Origin: JBHGYD01 sp041920415
GTDB taxonomy: Bacteria > Bacillota > Bacilli > Bacillales > Anoxybacillaceae
NCBI GenBank assembly: GCA_041920415.1
Contig: JBHGYD010000031.1
Location: forward strand, 62,001 to 126,000
Direction of reading: 5' to 3'
Length of the DNA: 64,000 bases
Made by a program: the position numbers and the translations under genes. The notes under the pieces were generated by a model. That model made no database searches and was not told the DNA's origin. It saw only the letters and a program-made list of their open reading frames with translations. Of the stretch, positions 18,201 to 27,911 are shown piece after piece (positions within the stretch are counted from its first letter, which is position 1; each line of letters starts with the position of its first letter).

Positions 18201-18686
18201 GCTTTGCCAGCGGGAGTTTTATATTTTCATATTCATAACCCGATCATTAAAAGTAAAAATACTTTACTAAAGGAAGAAGAAGCAGAGCAGAAAATTTTTG
18301 AAAGCTTCAAAATGAACGGCTTGTTACTTGATGATCAAGAAGTCATCAAATTGATGGATCAAACACTCGATGTTGGAAAAGGTTCGGCGATTGTCCCTGT
18401 GAAAATCAATAAAGATGGCTCGTTTTCGAAAAGTTCCGCTGTTGTATCGGAAAAAGATTTTGCGCTGCTTCGCCAGCATGTTCGTACCATTTTTCAACGT
18501 GTCGGAACACAAATGGTCGATGGTATTGTCGATATTGCTCCGTATAAGTTAAAAAATGATACGGCTTGTCAATATTGCAGCTTCCGCGATGTCTGTCAGT
18601 TTGACGAATCGCTTGAACAAGATCGCTATCGAATCTTAAAAAATAAACAGTTAGAACAATTGTATGACGATGGGGGTGAGCAATAA
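15201..18686 (+). CDS. addB: AddB, helicase-nuclease subunit B
   Basis: 1161 residues, the usual size. AddAB is the Bacillus counterpart of RecBCD: it unwinds and resects double-strand ends up to a Chi site and loads RecA. The N-terminal nucleotide-binding loop GRSGSGKTTK is at about residue 8. The C-terminal nuclease domain carries GRIDRIDQ and IDYKSS (about residue 955). The iron-sulfur cluster cysteines are CPFAHF (about residue 800) and CQYCSFRDVC near 1120. ATG 15201 has AAGGTGATG upstream. The stop overlaps the addA start by one base (TAATG), so the subunits are translationally coupled. It leads the addB-addA-sbcD-sbcC operon. Confidence 0.96.
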   Translation: MSFRFIIGRSGSGKTTKCLNEIRQKLREEPNGHPIIYLVPEQMTFQSEYALIHTPGLGGMIRAQVFSFTRLAWRVLQETGGMSRYHLSQTGVRMLLRKIVEKRKNELVLFARAAEKNGFIEQLEEMLIECKRYCITPQQLQQTENQLRHKANATEKVLADKLKDLQLIYEEFERELMHRYVDSEDYLRLLAEKVPHSRYLSDSEIYIDGFHHFTPQEYMVLEQLLLHCKRVTIALTVDAPYSEHLPHELHLFRMTGKTYHDLRKMALLNNVPIEEVELLRENVRHRDRALSHLEAHYDARPAVPFLEQTDSIQMYQATHRRAEVEGIAREIIRLVRDEGYRYRDLALLIRNSDEYRDVLKTVFADYGIPYFIDEKESMMYHPFIEFIRASLDVINTNWRYEAVFRAVKTDFFFPLDSDVQTMREAMDQLENYVLGQGIQGSKWTERWTYRRYRGLEGISVPQTDEEKEYEEKLNKWREMVVTPLMTLQKRLKKAKTGREMCEALYLYFEQLHVPKKLAKLRDEAEEKGQLLIARHHEQAWSAVIDLLDQYVEILGEETLPLKLFATIIETGLDSLQFSLVPPAIDQVLIAHFDRSRLTDIKCVFIAGVNDGIIPTKKSDDGMLSEKDRELLHHFSVRVAPTSREQLLDEPFAIYLALASPKERLYITYPLADGEGKSLMPSMLLKRLKEMFPTIQEKQWGNEPLSLPLHEQLSFITNHLATIGHLAVQLQAWKRQYPIEPVWWDVYNIYTEYDEWRERAKKVLSALFYENKTKKLEKEISKKLYGNKVKASVSRVEQFNRCPFAHFASYGLRLKERNVFRLEAPDVGQLFHYALKVITERVRAEQLDWARLSKQQCEQLSYEAVEQIAPHIQQEILLSSHRYHYVKRKLQNIMTRTTTVLSEQAKMSGFAPLEVELQFGDNGQLPPLTFQLADGTTLELVGRIDRIDQAQSSKGVLLRIIDYKSSNKKLDLTEVYYGLTLQMLAYLDIVIEYAETLVGTSALPAGVLYFHIHNPIIKSKNTLLKEEEAEQKIFESFKMNGLLLDDQEVIKLMDQTLDVGKGSAIVPVKINKDGSFSKSSAVVSEKDFALLRQHVRTIFQRVGTQMVDGIVDIAPYKLKNDTACQYCSFRDVCQFDESLEQDRYRILKNKQLEQLYDDGGEQ

Positions 18687-21600
18687 TGGAAAAAGTTCTC
18701 CCACCAAAACCAGCAGGAGAGAGTTGGACGGACGAGCAGTGGCGCGCGATCGTTACCGATGGGGCGCATACGCTCGTTGCGGCAGCGGCTGGTTCAGGGA
18801 AAACGACTGTACTCGTTGAACGGATTATTCAAAAAATCATTGATGAACAAAATCCGATCGATATAGATCGATTGCTCGTTGTGACATTTACAAATGCAGC
18901 TGCGGCGGAAATGCGGCAACGAATCGGTGAACGAATCGAAAAGGCCATTGCGAAACAGCCGCATTCGCTTCATTTACGCCGACAGTTAAGTTTATTGCAA
19001 AAAGCGTCGATTTCGACGATTCACTCTTTTTGTTTAGATGTCATTCGCAAATACTATTACTTTATTGATCTTGATCCTGTTTTTCGGATTGCCGATGAAA
19101 CAGAAATCGAATTGCTGAAAGAAGAAGTGATTGAGGAGCTGTTTGAAGAGCAGTACGGAAAAGAGGATAATGAAGCGTTTTTAAATGTTGTGGATCGCTA
19201 TACGAGCGATCGGACAGATGCGGATTTACAGACGATTGTTTTACGTCTATATGAATTTTCGCGTTCTCATCCGTATCCGAATGAATGGTTAAACGGGCTT
19301 GTAGCGATGTACGATGTAGCGGACGATGCGGTGATCGATCGCCTTCCGTATGCCCGCTATTTGCTCCAATATGTTGATTTCCAATTGCAAGCGGCGAAAG
19401 AACTGCTTCAACAAGCACTTGAACTGACAGGGCGTCCTAACGGTCCTGTTTATCTTCGTGAAACGTTTGAAAGTGATTTAATGAAAATTAAAGAGTTAGA
19501 GGAAGCAAGAAATGTTTCGTGGCAACAACTTTATGAAATTTTTCAATCGCTTACGTGGGTGACAGCAAAAAGAAAACCAAAGAAAGAAGAATATGATGAA
19601 CAGTTAGTAGAAGAAGCAAAAAATTTAAGAGACAAGGCAAAGGGTAAAATCAAGGATATAAAAGATGAATTGTTTTCATTTAAACCTGAAACGTGGCTTC
19701 GACATTTGCGCGAAATGAAGCCGGTTGTCGCGACGATTGTGACGCTTGTCCAGCAGTTGGCGGAACGGCTGCAAAAACGGAAAGAGGAGAAAGGAATTGT
19801 TGATTTTTCTGATTTAGAGCATTATTGTTTACAAATTTTACGACATCCTTCATCGACGGTAGATAAACTCATCCCATCCGATGCAGCGCTGGACTACCGC
19901 GCGCAATTTGTGGAAGTGCTTGTCGATGAGTATCAAGATACAAACATGGTGCAAGAAATGATTTTACAATTAGTAATTCACGATGATGAAGCGACAGGCA
20001 ATTTATTTATGGTTGGTGATGTGAAACAATCGATTTACCGTTTCCGTCTAGCTGAGCCGTTTCTCTTTTTAAATAAGTATCAACGATTCACAACTGATGG
20101 CGAGAGCGCAGGGGTGCGCATTGATTTGGCACAAAACTTTCGCAGTCGCCGCGAAATTTTAGACGGAACGAACTTTATTTTTAAGCAAATTATGGGGGAA
20201 ACGGTTGGAGAAATTGCGTACGATGACGATGCACAGTTGCGCTTTGGGGCAACGTATTATCCGGAAAAAGAGCAGCCTATCGAGTGCGTATGGATTGATC
20301 GAGCGGAAAAAGGTACAGAGAATGAATTTGAAGAACAAGAGGAACAAAACGAGCAGCAAGAATTAGAAAACGCTCAACTTGAGGCGCGATGGATGGCGAA
20401 AAAAATTAAACAGCTTATTGATGAACCGTTTTACGTATACGATCGCCATCTGAAAAAAGAGCGGCGCATTATGTATCGTGACATTGTCATTTTATTGCGT
20501 TCGATGCCATGGGCTTCACAAATCATGGAAGAATTTCGAAAGCAAGGCATTCCGATTTACGCCGAACTTTCTTCCGGGTATTTTGCAGCAACGGAAGTAG
20601 CGATCATGTTATCGTTATTAAAAATCATTGACAATCCTTATCAAGATATCCCATTTGCTTCTGTTTTACGTTCTCCGATTGTCGGATTAGATGAGAATGA
20701 ACTATCACTTTTACGCCTTGAGAAAAAGAAGGGCACGTTTTATGAAGCGTTTTCGGCCTTTTTAGAAAAGCAACCGACGACTGAAATGGAAAAAGCACTG
20801 CATAAAAAGGTTGCATTGTTTGCAAAACAGCTACAAACGTGGCGCACAAAAGCGCGGCAAAGTTCGTTGGCCGAACTGATTTGGCAGTTATATCGCGATA
20901 CAAACTTCTACGATTTTGTTGGCGGAATGCCTGGTGGGAAGCAACGACAAGCGAATTTACGAGCATTGTATGAGCGAGCGCGCCAGTTTGAAAAAACGTC
21001 GTTTCGCGGTATTTTTCGCTTTTTACGTTTTATTGAGCGCATGCAACAGCGCGATGATGATTTTGGAACAGCGCGGTCAATCGGGGAACAAGAAGATGTC
21101 GTTCGGCTCATGACGATTCATAAAAGTAAAGGGCTGGAGTTTCCTGTCGTTTTTGTTGCGGGGCTAGGAAAAAGCTTTAATAACCGAGATTTATATAAAA
21201 ACTACTTAATGGATAAAGATCTCGGTTTTGCGGCTCGTTTTGTCCATCCACATTTGCGTGTGAGTTATCCGACGATTGCGCAACTAGCGTTAAAACGAAA
21301 ATTAGAACTTGAGTTGTTAGCGGAAGAAATGCGCATTTTGTATGTCGCTTTGACGCGAGCAAAGGAAAAATTGTATTTAGTCGGAACGGTAAAAGAATTA
21401 GAGAATGAAAAGAAACGCTGGCAATCGGTTTGCGCTTGTGAAGATTGGTTGTTACCAGATTACATTCGCGCTTCTGCGAAATGTTATTTAGACTGGATTG
21501 GATATTCGCTCGTTCGTCATCAACATAATGCGATTCTTCATGATGATCGCATCATCGAAAATGAAATCACTACCCATCCATCTAAATGGTTTGTTCAAGT

Positions 21601-22423
21601 AGTTCCGGCTGCCGAACTAAGCAGGCAAGAAGAAACGACGGAACAAACAAACGAACAAATGAATGAACGACTGCAACGATTAGAGCGTATTTCCATTCAA
21701 AGCGAGTTCTATGATGAAGTCAAGCGGCGAATGAATTGGGTGTATCCGCATGCGTTATCAACGATTTCGCGCGCAAAACAAACCGTTTCAGAATTAAAAC
21801 GACAACGCGAAACGTTTGGTGTTCACGGCGATATAACACTTCTGCGCCCGTTCCGTACAGAAATGGTCGAACGTCCTCGCTTTATGCAAGCGAAAAAGCT
21901 CAGCTCTGCTGAAAGAGGAACCGTGATGCACCTTGTGATGCAGCATGTTGATTTAAAAAGCGAAATGACAGAAGAAAGCATTCGTGAGCAAGTGGCGAAG
22001 ATGGTCCATGGCGAATGGCTGACCGAAGAGCAGGCGAAAGAAGTCGATATCGCTAGCATTGTCGCGTTTTTTCAAACTGATATTGGACAACGTTTACGTC
22101 GAGCAGCGCGCGTCGAGCGTGAAGTTCCGTTTAGCTTAGCGCTTTCTGCTCAAGAAACGTATGCGCGATGGACGGAAGAAGCAGAGGAAACAGTGTTAGT
22201 TCAAGGAGTGTTCGATTGTGTATTTGAAGATGAACAAGGATTCGTTTTAATTGATTTTAAAACGGACCATGTGCGTTGGGCAGAAAATGTTCAAGCGTTG
22301 TTAGAACAGCGGTATCGTGTGCAAATGGAATTGTATCGCCGTGCGGTCGAACAAATTTGGAAAAAGCGTGTCGATGAATGTTACGTATATGTATTTGACT
22401 GCGCGCAACTTTTTCCGATGTAG
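18686..22423 (+). CDS. addA: AddA, helicase-nuclease subunit A
   Basis: 1245 residues, a UvrD-type superfamily 1 helicase fused to a RecB-family nuclease. Visible motifs: Q-motif region, Walker A AAAGSGKTTVL (about residue 34), motif Ia VTFTNAAAAEM, Walker B VDEYQDTN, VGDVKQSIYRFR, MTIHKSKGLEFPVVF, YVALTRAKEKL, and the nuclease motif FVLIDFKTDHV near residue 1190. It forms the heterodimer with AddB. The start overlaps the addB stop by one base. The start of sbcD lies 11 bases after its stop. All key residues appear intact. Confidence 0.97.
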   Translation: MEKVLPPKPAGESWTDEQWRAIVTDGAHTLVAAAAGSGKTTVLVERIIQKIIDEQNPIDIDRLLVVTFTNAAAAEMRQRIGERIEKAIAKQPHSLHLRRQLSLLQKASISTIHSFCLDVIRKYYYFIDLDPVFRIADETEIELLKEEVIEELFEEQYGKEDNEAFLNVVDRYTSDRTDADLQTIVLRLYEFSRSHPYPNEWLNGLVAMYDVADDAVIDRLPYARYLLQYVDFQLQAAKELLQQALELTGRPNGPVYLRETFESDLMKIKELEEARNVSWQQLYEIFQSLTWVTAKRKPKKEEYDEQLVEEAKNLRDKAKGKIKDIKDELFSFKPETWLRHLREMKPVVATIVTLVQQLAERLQKRKEEKGIVDFSDLEHYCLQILRHPSSTVDKLIPSDAALDYRAQFVEVLVDEYQDTNMVQEMILQLVIHDDEATGNLFMVGDVKQSIYRFRLAEPFLFLNKYQRFTTDGESAGVRIDLAQNFRSRREILDGTNFIFKQIMGETVGEIAYDDDAQLRFGATYYPEKEQPIECVWIDRAEKGTENEFEEQEEQNEQQELENAQLEARWMAKKIKQLIDEPFYVYDRHLKKERRIMYRDIVILLRSMPWASQIMEEFRKQGIPIYAELSSGYFAATEVAIMLSLLKIIDNPYQDIPFASVLRSPIVGLDENELSLLRLEKKKGTFYEAFSAFLEKQPTTEMEKALHKKVALFAKQLQTWRTKARQSSLAELIWQLYRDTNFYDFVGGMPGGKQRQANLRALYERARQFEKTSFRGIFRFLRFIERMQQRDDDFGTARSIGEQEDVVRLMTIHKSKGLEFPVVFVAGLGKSFNNRDLYKNYLMDKDLGFAARFVHPHLRVSYPTIAQLALKRKLELELLAEEMRILYVALTRAKEKLYLVGTVKELENEKKRWQSVCACEDWLLPDYIRASAKCYLDWIGYSLVRHQHNAILHDDRIIENEITTHPSKWFVQVVPAAELSRQEETTEQTNEQMNERLQRLERISIQSEFYDEVKRRMNWVYPHALSTISRAKQTVSELKRQRETFGVHGDITLLRPFRTEMVERPRFMQAKKLSSAERGTVMHLVMQHVDLKSEMTEESIREQVAKMVHGEWLTEEQAKEVDIASIVAFFQTDIGQRLRRAARVEREVPFSLALSAQETYARWTEEAEETVLVQGVFDCVFEDEQGFVLIDFKTDHVRWAENVQALLEQRYRVQMELYRRAVEQIWKKRVDECYVYVFDCAQLFPM

Positions 22424-22434
22424 GGGGGAGAGTT

Positions 22435-23610
22435 TTGCGAATTTTGCATACAGCAGATTGGCATTTAGGGAAAACATTAGAAGGTCGAAGCCGGTTTCGA
22501 GAACAGGAACAATTCATTGATGAACTCGTGATGATTGCCGAAAAAGAACAAATTGACGTTGTTTTAATGGCAGGGGATGCCTTTGATTCGGTCAATCCAC
22601 CGGCAGCGGCGGAACAATTGTTTTATGAAAGTTTAGCGCGACTTTCTGATCATGGGAAGCGGCCAGTTGTTGTAATCGCTGGCAATCATGATCATCCCGA
22701 TCGTCTATCGGCCGCTTCGACTCTAGCGGCAACACATTCGATTGCGCTGCTCGGTTTGCCGACAACAGATGTTCAGACGATCCATGTCCCATCATGTGGA
22801 GAAACACTCGTGCTTGCAGCGCTTCCATATCCGTCTGAATCGAGGCTTGCAGAGTTGCTTGCATCTGAAAATGATGAACAGCAACTGCGCAAACGTTATG
22901 ATGAAAGAATTGGTGAAATTTTTGCAACGATGAATCAGTGTTTTCGCCATGATACGGTCAATATTGCGATGAGTCACCTTTATGTGGCGGGGGGAGCGAC
23001 GTCCGACTCCGAACGCCCCATTGAGGTGGGGGGAGCTTATACCGTTTCACCGGAAAGTTTTCCTTCGCAGGCGCAGTATGTTGCGCTCGGGCATTTGCAT
23101 CGTCCGCAAAACGTCAAGCGTGCCAGCATGCCTGCACGCTACTCTGGCTCGCCACTTGCATACAGTTTTTCAGAAGCTGGATACGCCAAATCGGTTACGA
23201 TTGTCGATGTTCATCCAGGAGAGGAAGCGATTGTTTCAGAAATACCTTTAACAAGCGGCAGACCGCTTGTTAAATGGAAAGCGACCGAAGGAATTGCGCA
23301 AGTGTATCGTTGGTTAGAAGAAGGAAAAGACCGTAACGCTTGGATTGACTTAGAAATCAATGTTGAGCATTCATTGACTTTAGAAGAGATTCATCGCCTT
23401 CGGAAGCTTTATGACGGATTTGTATACATTCGACCAAACTTTTTGGCAAAAGAAGAAGTAAAACGAGAAGCTCGCGAAAATGTCCCTATTGAAACATTAT
23501 TTGAACGTTTTTATGAAAAACAAACCGGTGGGGCGAAACCGACAAACGAGCTCGTTCAGCTTTTTCTCGAATTGCTTGCCGATGAAGACGAGGATGGTGA
23601 CGAACAATGA
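22435..23610 (+). CDS. sbcD: Exonuclease SbcD (Mre11 family)
   Basis: 391 residues. A metallophosphoesterase with metal-binding motifs HTADWHLG (residues 5-12), AGDAFD, GNHDHPDR, SHLYVAGG and GHLHRPQN. With SbcC it opens DNA hairpins and trims protein-blocked ends. TTG 22435 is the start: GGGGGGAGAG stands just upstream and the protein begins directly with the conserved first strand MRILHTADWH. It overlaps sbcC by four bases (ATGA), the standard coupled arrangement. Confidence 0.96.
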   Translation: MRILHTADWHLGKTLEGRSRFREQEQFIDELVMIAEKEQIDVVLMAGDAFDSVNPPAAAEQLFYESLARLSDHGKRPVVVIAGNHDHPDRLSAASTLAATHSIALLGLPTTDVQTIHVPSCGETLVLAALPYPSESRLAELLASENDEQQLRKRYDERIGEIFATMNQCFRHDTVNIAMSHLYVAGGATSDSERPIEVGGAYTVSPESFPSQAQYVALGHLHRPQNVKRASMPARYSGSPLAYSFSEAGYAKSVTIVDVHPGEEAIVSEIPLTSGRPLVKWKATEGIAQVYRWLEEGKDRNAWIDLEINVEHSLTLEEIHRLRKLYDGFVYIRPNFLAKEEVKREARENVPIETLFERFYEKQTGGAKPTNELVQLFLELLADEDEDGDEQ

Positions 23611-26600
23611 AACCGATTCGTTTAACGGTTGCAGGGTTACATAGTTTTCGCGAAAAACAGACCATCGAATTTGAAAAGCTATGCGAAGGCGGTCTCTTCG
23701 GTATTTTTGGACCGACTGGAAGCGGCAAATCATCGATTTTAGATGCGATGACATTGGCACTATACGGAAATGTCGAACGGGCAGCGAACAATACGCACGG
23801 AATTATGAATCATGCGGAAAATGAACTATCTGTCTCGTTTACATTTGAGTTGGTCAATGCCAATGGGAAGAAGAGATATACTGTTGAACGAAGCTTTAAA
23901 CGAAGCGACGAACTTCGCGTGAAAACGACGTTAAGCCGCTTGATTGAAGAAGGAGAAGAACGAATTGTTTTAGCGGACAAGGCGAGAGATGTCGATGAAC
24001 AAATGAAACAGCTACTCGGTTTAGAGATGAAAGATTTCACTCGGGCTGTTGTGTTGCCACAGGGAAAATTTGCGGAATTTTTATCATTGAAAGGTGCCGA
24101 GCGGCGACAAATGTTACAGCGGCTTTTTAATCTTGAACGATACGGCGATGAATTAAATAAAAAGCTGAAAAAAAAATTGGCGAAAGCAGCGACAAAATTA
24201 GAAGCCATTAGAGCGGAACAAGCGGGATTAGGGGATGCATCAAAAGAAACGTTAGATGAACAAAAACGTCAGTTGCGCGAGCTTGAACGAGAACTAGAAC
24301 GACAGCAACAACAACTAAAACAAATAAAAGAACGTTACGAACGCGATAAACAACTTTGGCAATGGCAACAAGAAAAAGAAAACATTGAGAAACAATTGGA
24401 AATATGTCGCCAAGAAGAAGAAACGATCGCCATTTTAGAAAAAAAGCAAAAGAGAGCAGAAGAAGCGGAGCGCCTTCTTCCATACGTTCAACAATATGAA
24501 CAAGCAAAACAAGAAGTTGAAAAGTGGGAAAAAGAAATCGTGACTGTTGAAAAACAATTACGTGTTGCCAAACAACAATATGAACAGGTAGCGGAAGCGT
24601 ATCGTTTCATTCGGGCCAAAAAAAGTGAAGAGGAACCGAAATGGTTGCAAAAAAAAGAACAGCTTTTGCAAGCGCGGCAGCTGTTTGAGCGAATGCAACA
24701 AATTGAACGAGAAATCAACGAGCTCCATAAACAAATGGAAGAAGAGGGCGCGCAAGAAGAGAAAGCAAAAAGGGCGTTTCAGCAACTTTCCGACCTTTAC
24801 GAGCGGGCGTTGGAAAAGCAAAAGGTGCTAAAGGAGCAGTGGCAGCAAAAGCAAGTAGACGTACAAATAAAAGAGCGCCTTTATCGCGCATATGAAGAAA
24901 AAAGGGAAATTCAGGCGCTCGATGAAATGTTGCAAGAGTTAAAAGAAGAGTGGCAACAAAAACAAAAACGCTATGACCAACTCGTCAAAACGGAAAACGC
25001 TCATGCGGAACAATGGACGAACATGAAGAAAAAATGGATAGCACAATTTAAAAAAGTAGAAATGCTTTATCATCGCGTATGTGAGCGAGAAGGACAGCTT
25101 GAGAAACTCCTCAACAAATTAAAACAAAAGCAAAAACAGGCGGAACAAGAACGAATTCGTCATGTTGCTTTCATGTTAGCGGAAAAATTAAGCGATGGAA
25201 AACCTTGTCCTGTTTGTGGTTCGACGCATCACCCAGCTCCTGCGCAAAAGATGGGTGATCATGTCGATGAACAGCAAATAGCTGAATGGTCGGAGTTGCT
25301 CGAACAAGGGCAAACGCTTATTCAACCTTTTCAGTCGCTAAAAATTCAGTTAGAACAATTAGCGGAAATGATCATGCAAGAAGAAAAAGAACCGTTCGTT
25401 ATGTTGAGCAATGTGGAAAAAATTAAGAAAGAAGTTGAGATCGAGAGCGGTTCGATCGCTGAACAATTTCACACCCTTTCTGTCGAAATAAAGGCGCTGC
25501 ATCAAGATTATTTACAATATCGCGAAGAAACGAATGAAATGCTTCGGCAATTAAGAACGTTCGAAAAACAACAGCATGATCTTTCACATCAATTGACCAC
25601 TCTTCAGCAAGAGTTAAATGAACGAATGGAGAAGTACAATGAACGTGCACGTTTGCGAGAAGAGCGAATGAAAAAATGGAAAGAAATATATCATGATGTA
25701 TCGTTTGAAACAATAGAACAGGCGATCAAAAAACTGCACGACGATGAAAAAGAAGCGCAATCTTTGCAAGAGCGAATTGACAAAAGCGTCCTTTACTTAG
25801 AAGAAAAAAGTGCTGAGCGCGAAAAATTAAAAGAAATGTGGCAACAGATTGAGAAGAAAAAAATGGAATGTTCTTCATTGCTGCAAATGAAACGACAACA
25901 GTATGAAGAATATGAACGAGCTTTGCCTCTTTCAATTAATTGGCGGCAGCTTGATCATTTGTTAGCAGAAGTGGAACAGCAGCTTATGCAACTGCAAAGG
26001 CAAGAAGAAGAAACGTACGAGAAATGGAACGCCATTCAAGGGCACTATCAGTCGCTACAGGCGAATAAACAGGCAGCCCAATTAGCGCTTGTTGAAAGTG
26101 AAAAACGGTTTGAACAAGCGCGTGCTCAATGGAATGAGCAATTACAATGGAGTGAATTTGCGACCAATGACGAAGTTCGTCAAGCGTTGTTAACGACCGA
26201 TGAAAAAGCAACGATTGCTCATCGAGTCACGCAATATCGCGAAAAGTGGCTAAAATGGCAAAATGAATGGCAACGGCTGACGGAAGTGATGAATGGGGAA
26301 GAAATAAGAGAGGAACAATGGTTGGAAACGGAACGATTGCACCAGGAAGCACAAGAACAGACGACAGAGTTGATTAAGCGTGTTGCTTCTGTCAAAACAA
26401 AAGTCGATGAGTTGATGGAGAAGCATACTCGTTTTCAAGAGCTTGAACGACAACGGCTCGATGTGGAGCGGTTAGTGAATCAATATCGAGAGCTGCAAAA
26501 CGTGCTGCGCGGCAATAGTTTTGTCGAGTTTATTGCCGAAGAACAATTAATTCATGTCACGCGGGATGCGTCCGAGCGGCTCGGGGCATTGACACGGCAA

Positions 26601-26984
26601 CGATATGCGATTGAAGTCGATTCGGAAGGCGGCTTTATCATTCGCGACGACGCAAATGGTGGTGTTCGCCGTCCTGTGACGACATTATCTGGTGGGGAAA
26701 CATTTTTAACATCGTTATCGTTAGCTCTTGCTTTGTCGGCGCAAATTCAACTGCGCGGCGAGTATCCGTTACAGTTTTTCTTTTTAGATGAAGGATTCGG
26801 TACACTTGACGGCGAGTTATTGGATGTCGTAATCTCCGCGTTAGAAAGGCTACAATCGAACGAAATGGCCATCGGAGTCATCAGTCACGTTCAAGAACTG
26901 CGCGCCCGCTTACCGAAACGGCTCATTGTTGAGCCAGCTGAACCTTCTGGACGAGGCACTCGCGTGAAATTAGAAATCATGTAA
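23607..26984 (+). CDS. sbcC: Exonuclease subunit SbcC (Rad50 family)
   Basis: 1125 residues, an SMC-like ATPase. Walker A is GPTGSGKSS (about residue 38). Two long coiled-coil arms rich in Glu, Lys and Gln flank the zinc hook CPVC (Cys534 and Cys537). The signature LSGGETFLTSLSLALAL and Walker B FFFLDEGFGTLD are near the C-terminus. The hook dimerises two molecules through zinc while the head binds SbcD. It is the last gene of the repair operon, closed by a strong terminator shared with the convergent gerP operon. Confidence 0.96.
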   Translation: MKPIRLTVAGLHSFREKQTIEFEKLCEGGLFGIFGPTGSGKSSILDAMTLALYGNVERAANNTHGIMNHAENELSVSFTFELVNANGKKRYTVERSFKRSDELRVKTTLSRLIEEGEERIVLADKARDVDEQMKQLLGLEMKDFTRAVVLPQGKFAEFLSLKGAERRQMLQRLFNLERYGDELNKKLKKKLAKAATKLEAIRAEQAGLGDASKETLDEQKRQLRELERELERQQQQLKQIKERYERDKQLWQWQQEKENIEKQLEICRQEEETIAILEKKQKRAEEAERLLPYVQQYEQAKQEVEKWEKEIVTVEKQLRVAKQQYEQVAEAYRFIRAKKSEEEPKWLQKKEQLLQARQLFERMQQIEREINELHKQMEEEGAQEEKAKRAFQQLSDLYERALEKQKVLKEQWQQKQVDVQIKERLYRAYEEKREIQALDEMLQELKEEWQQKQKRYDQLVKTENAHAEQWTNMKKKWIAQFKKVEMLYHRVCEREGQLEKLLNKLKQKQKQAEQERIRHVAFMLAEKLSDGKPCPVCGSTHHPAPAQKMGDHVDEQQIAEWSELLEQGQTLIQPFQSLKIQLEQLAEMIMQEEKEPFVMLSNVEKIKKEVEIESGSIAEQFHTLSVEIKALHQDYLQYREETNEMLRQLRTFEKQQHDLSHQLTTLQQELNERMEKYNERARLREERMKKWKEIYHDVSFETIEQAIKKLHDDEKEAQSLQERIDKSVLYLEEKSAEREKLKEMWQQIEKKKMECSSLLQMKRQQYEEYERALPLSINWRQLDHLLAEVEQQLMQLQRQEEETYEKWNAIQGHYQSLQANKQAAQLALVESEKRFEQARAQWNEQLQWSEFATNDEVRQALLTTDEKATIAHRVTQYREKWLKWQNEWQRLTEVMNGEEIREEQWLETERLHQEAQEQTTELIKRVASVKTKVDELMEKHTRFQELERQRLDVERLVNQYRELQNVLRGNSFVEFIAEEQLIHVTRDASERLGALTRQRYAIEVDSEGGFIIRDDANGGVRRPVTTLSGGETFLTSLSLALALSAQIQLRGEYPLQFFFLDEGFGTLDGELLDVVISALERLQSNEMAIGVISHVQELRARLPKRLIVEPAEPSGRGTRVKLEIM

Positions 26985-26985
26985 C

Positions 26986-27031
26986 AAAAAAAGGTTGAGA
27001 GAGATGGACTATCTCTCAACCTTTTTTTTGT
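26986..27031. terminator. Bidirectional terminator between sbcC and gerPF
   Basis: AAAAAAAGGTTGAGAGA pairs with TCTCTCAACCTTTTTTTT around a short loop. It has A and T tracts on either side and lies between two convergent operons. Confidence 0.9.
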
Positions 27032-27037
27032 TAGCCG

Positions 27038-27259
27038 TTAATTATTCGCAGTTACATTGCTGTCGAATACATCAGGATCAAACGAGTTGGTAAAGCTAAT
27101 TCCGTTATTGGTAATAATAAAATCTCCCGTATTAAAACCACCTGAACCTGCTTGTGTTTTTGTTGCTACTTTAGGAGCAATGTATAGAGAATCACCCACT
27201 TGAACAACTGCACCACTACTAACGTTAGTAATTTTAATCGGACCTACAACGGCGGGCAT
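27038..27259 (-). CDS. gerPF: Spore germination protein GerPF
   Basis: 73 residues. The start MPAVVGPIKI, central FNTGDF and ending DPDVFDSNVTANN are typical of GerPF/GerPA family proteins. GerP proteins are made late in the mother cell and help germinants cross the spore coat. AAAGGATGAG precedes ATG 27259. It starts two bases after the gerPE stop and is the last gene of the six-gene gerP operon, in the same order as B. subtilis. No membrane segment is seen. Confidence 0.92.
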   Translation of the reverse strand: MPAVVGPIKITNVSSGAVVQVGDSLYIAPKVATKTQAGSGGFNTGDFIITNNGISFTNSFDPDVFDSNVTANN

Positions 27260-27261
27260 AC

Positions 27262-27690
27262 TTACTCATCCTTTGTGATACGAATAGTGGTTTGTGGAGC
27301 GGAAAGTGCTGGAGAAGGGGATGGATAGTTTTCCGCTAATTGGCGAATATGCTTAATTCTCGTTTCAGCGTTAATGGTTGATGTCGAGCCAATATGAATA
27401 ACAGATGAAGCAGAGGTAGCTATTACATAAACAGAGCGAACGGAAAGAATGGGTGATTCATTAAGTTTATTTATTCGTATAGCCTCTGTATTTATATCTA
27501 ACTTTGGAATAGGTCTAGTGAAGATGGGGAATGCCCTTTCTCCTTCGCTTCCGAAAAAAAGTTCATATTGTCGTTGTACAGCTAAAATGTTAGAACGGGA
27601 AGTGATTTCGCGAGAGTCACCGATTTGAAGGACAGAACTGATCAGCACCGTTTTGCTATTTAATTGTTGCACAATAGATAATCGTTTCAT
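27262..27690 (-). CDS. gerPE: Spore germination protein GerPE
   Basis: 142 residues. It contains two copies of a GerP-type motif, SSVLQIGDSREI near the N-terminus and SSVIHIGSTSTINAETRI in the second half, which suggests an internal duplication of the small GerP fold. AAAGGTTG lies upstream of ATG 27690. Its position between gerPD and gerPF and its length match GerPE. It is part of the coat-located permeability system and has no recognised enzymatic motif. Confidence 0.88.
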   Translation of the reverse strand: MKRLSIVQQLNSKTVLISSVLQIGDSREITSRSNILAVQRQYELFFGSEGERAFPIFTRPIPKLDINTEAIRINKLNESPILSVRSVYVIATSASSVIHIGSTSTINAETRIKHIRQLAENYPSPSPALSAPQTTIRITKDE

Positions 27691-27728
27691 AAGAAGAACA
27701 ACCTTTCATACGTTTATGATTATTATTG

Positions 27729-27911
27729 CTATGATCCTTTTGGAGCAAGTGGAACAAACGGGCCAACGAATAATGATTCGGGCGGAGTATCGAAAGCAGA
27801 GGCGAGATTAATAATGTCGGCATCACCAATTAAAAAAATGGAAGAACTCGTTACAGCGGTGAGATAAATGTCTCCGACTTGAACATCGCGGTTAATGACG
27901 GTATAGTTCAT
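27729..27911 (-). CDS. gerPD: Spore germination protein GerPD
   Basis: 60 residues. MNYTVINRDVQVGDIYLTAV, SSSIFLIGDADII and the C-terminal FDTPPESLFVGPFVPLAP agree with GerPD. AAGGAGGAG precedes the ATG, and the start overlaps the gerPC stop by four bases, indicating coupled translation. A short gap separates it from gerPE. Confidence 0.9.
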   Translation of the reverse strand: MNYTVINRDVQVGDIYLTAVTSSSIFLIGDADIINLASAFDTPPESLFVGPFVPLAPKGS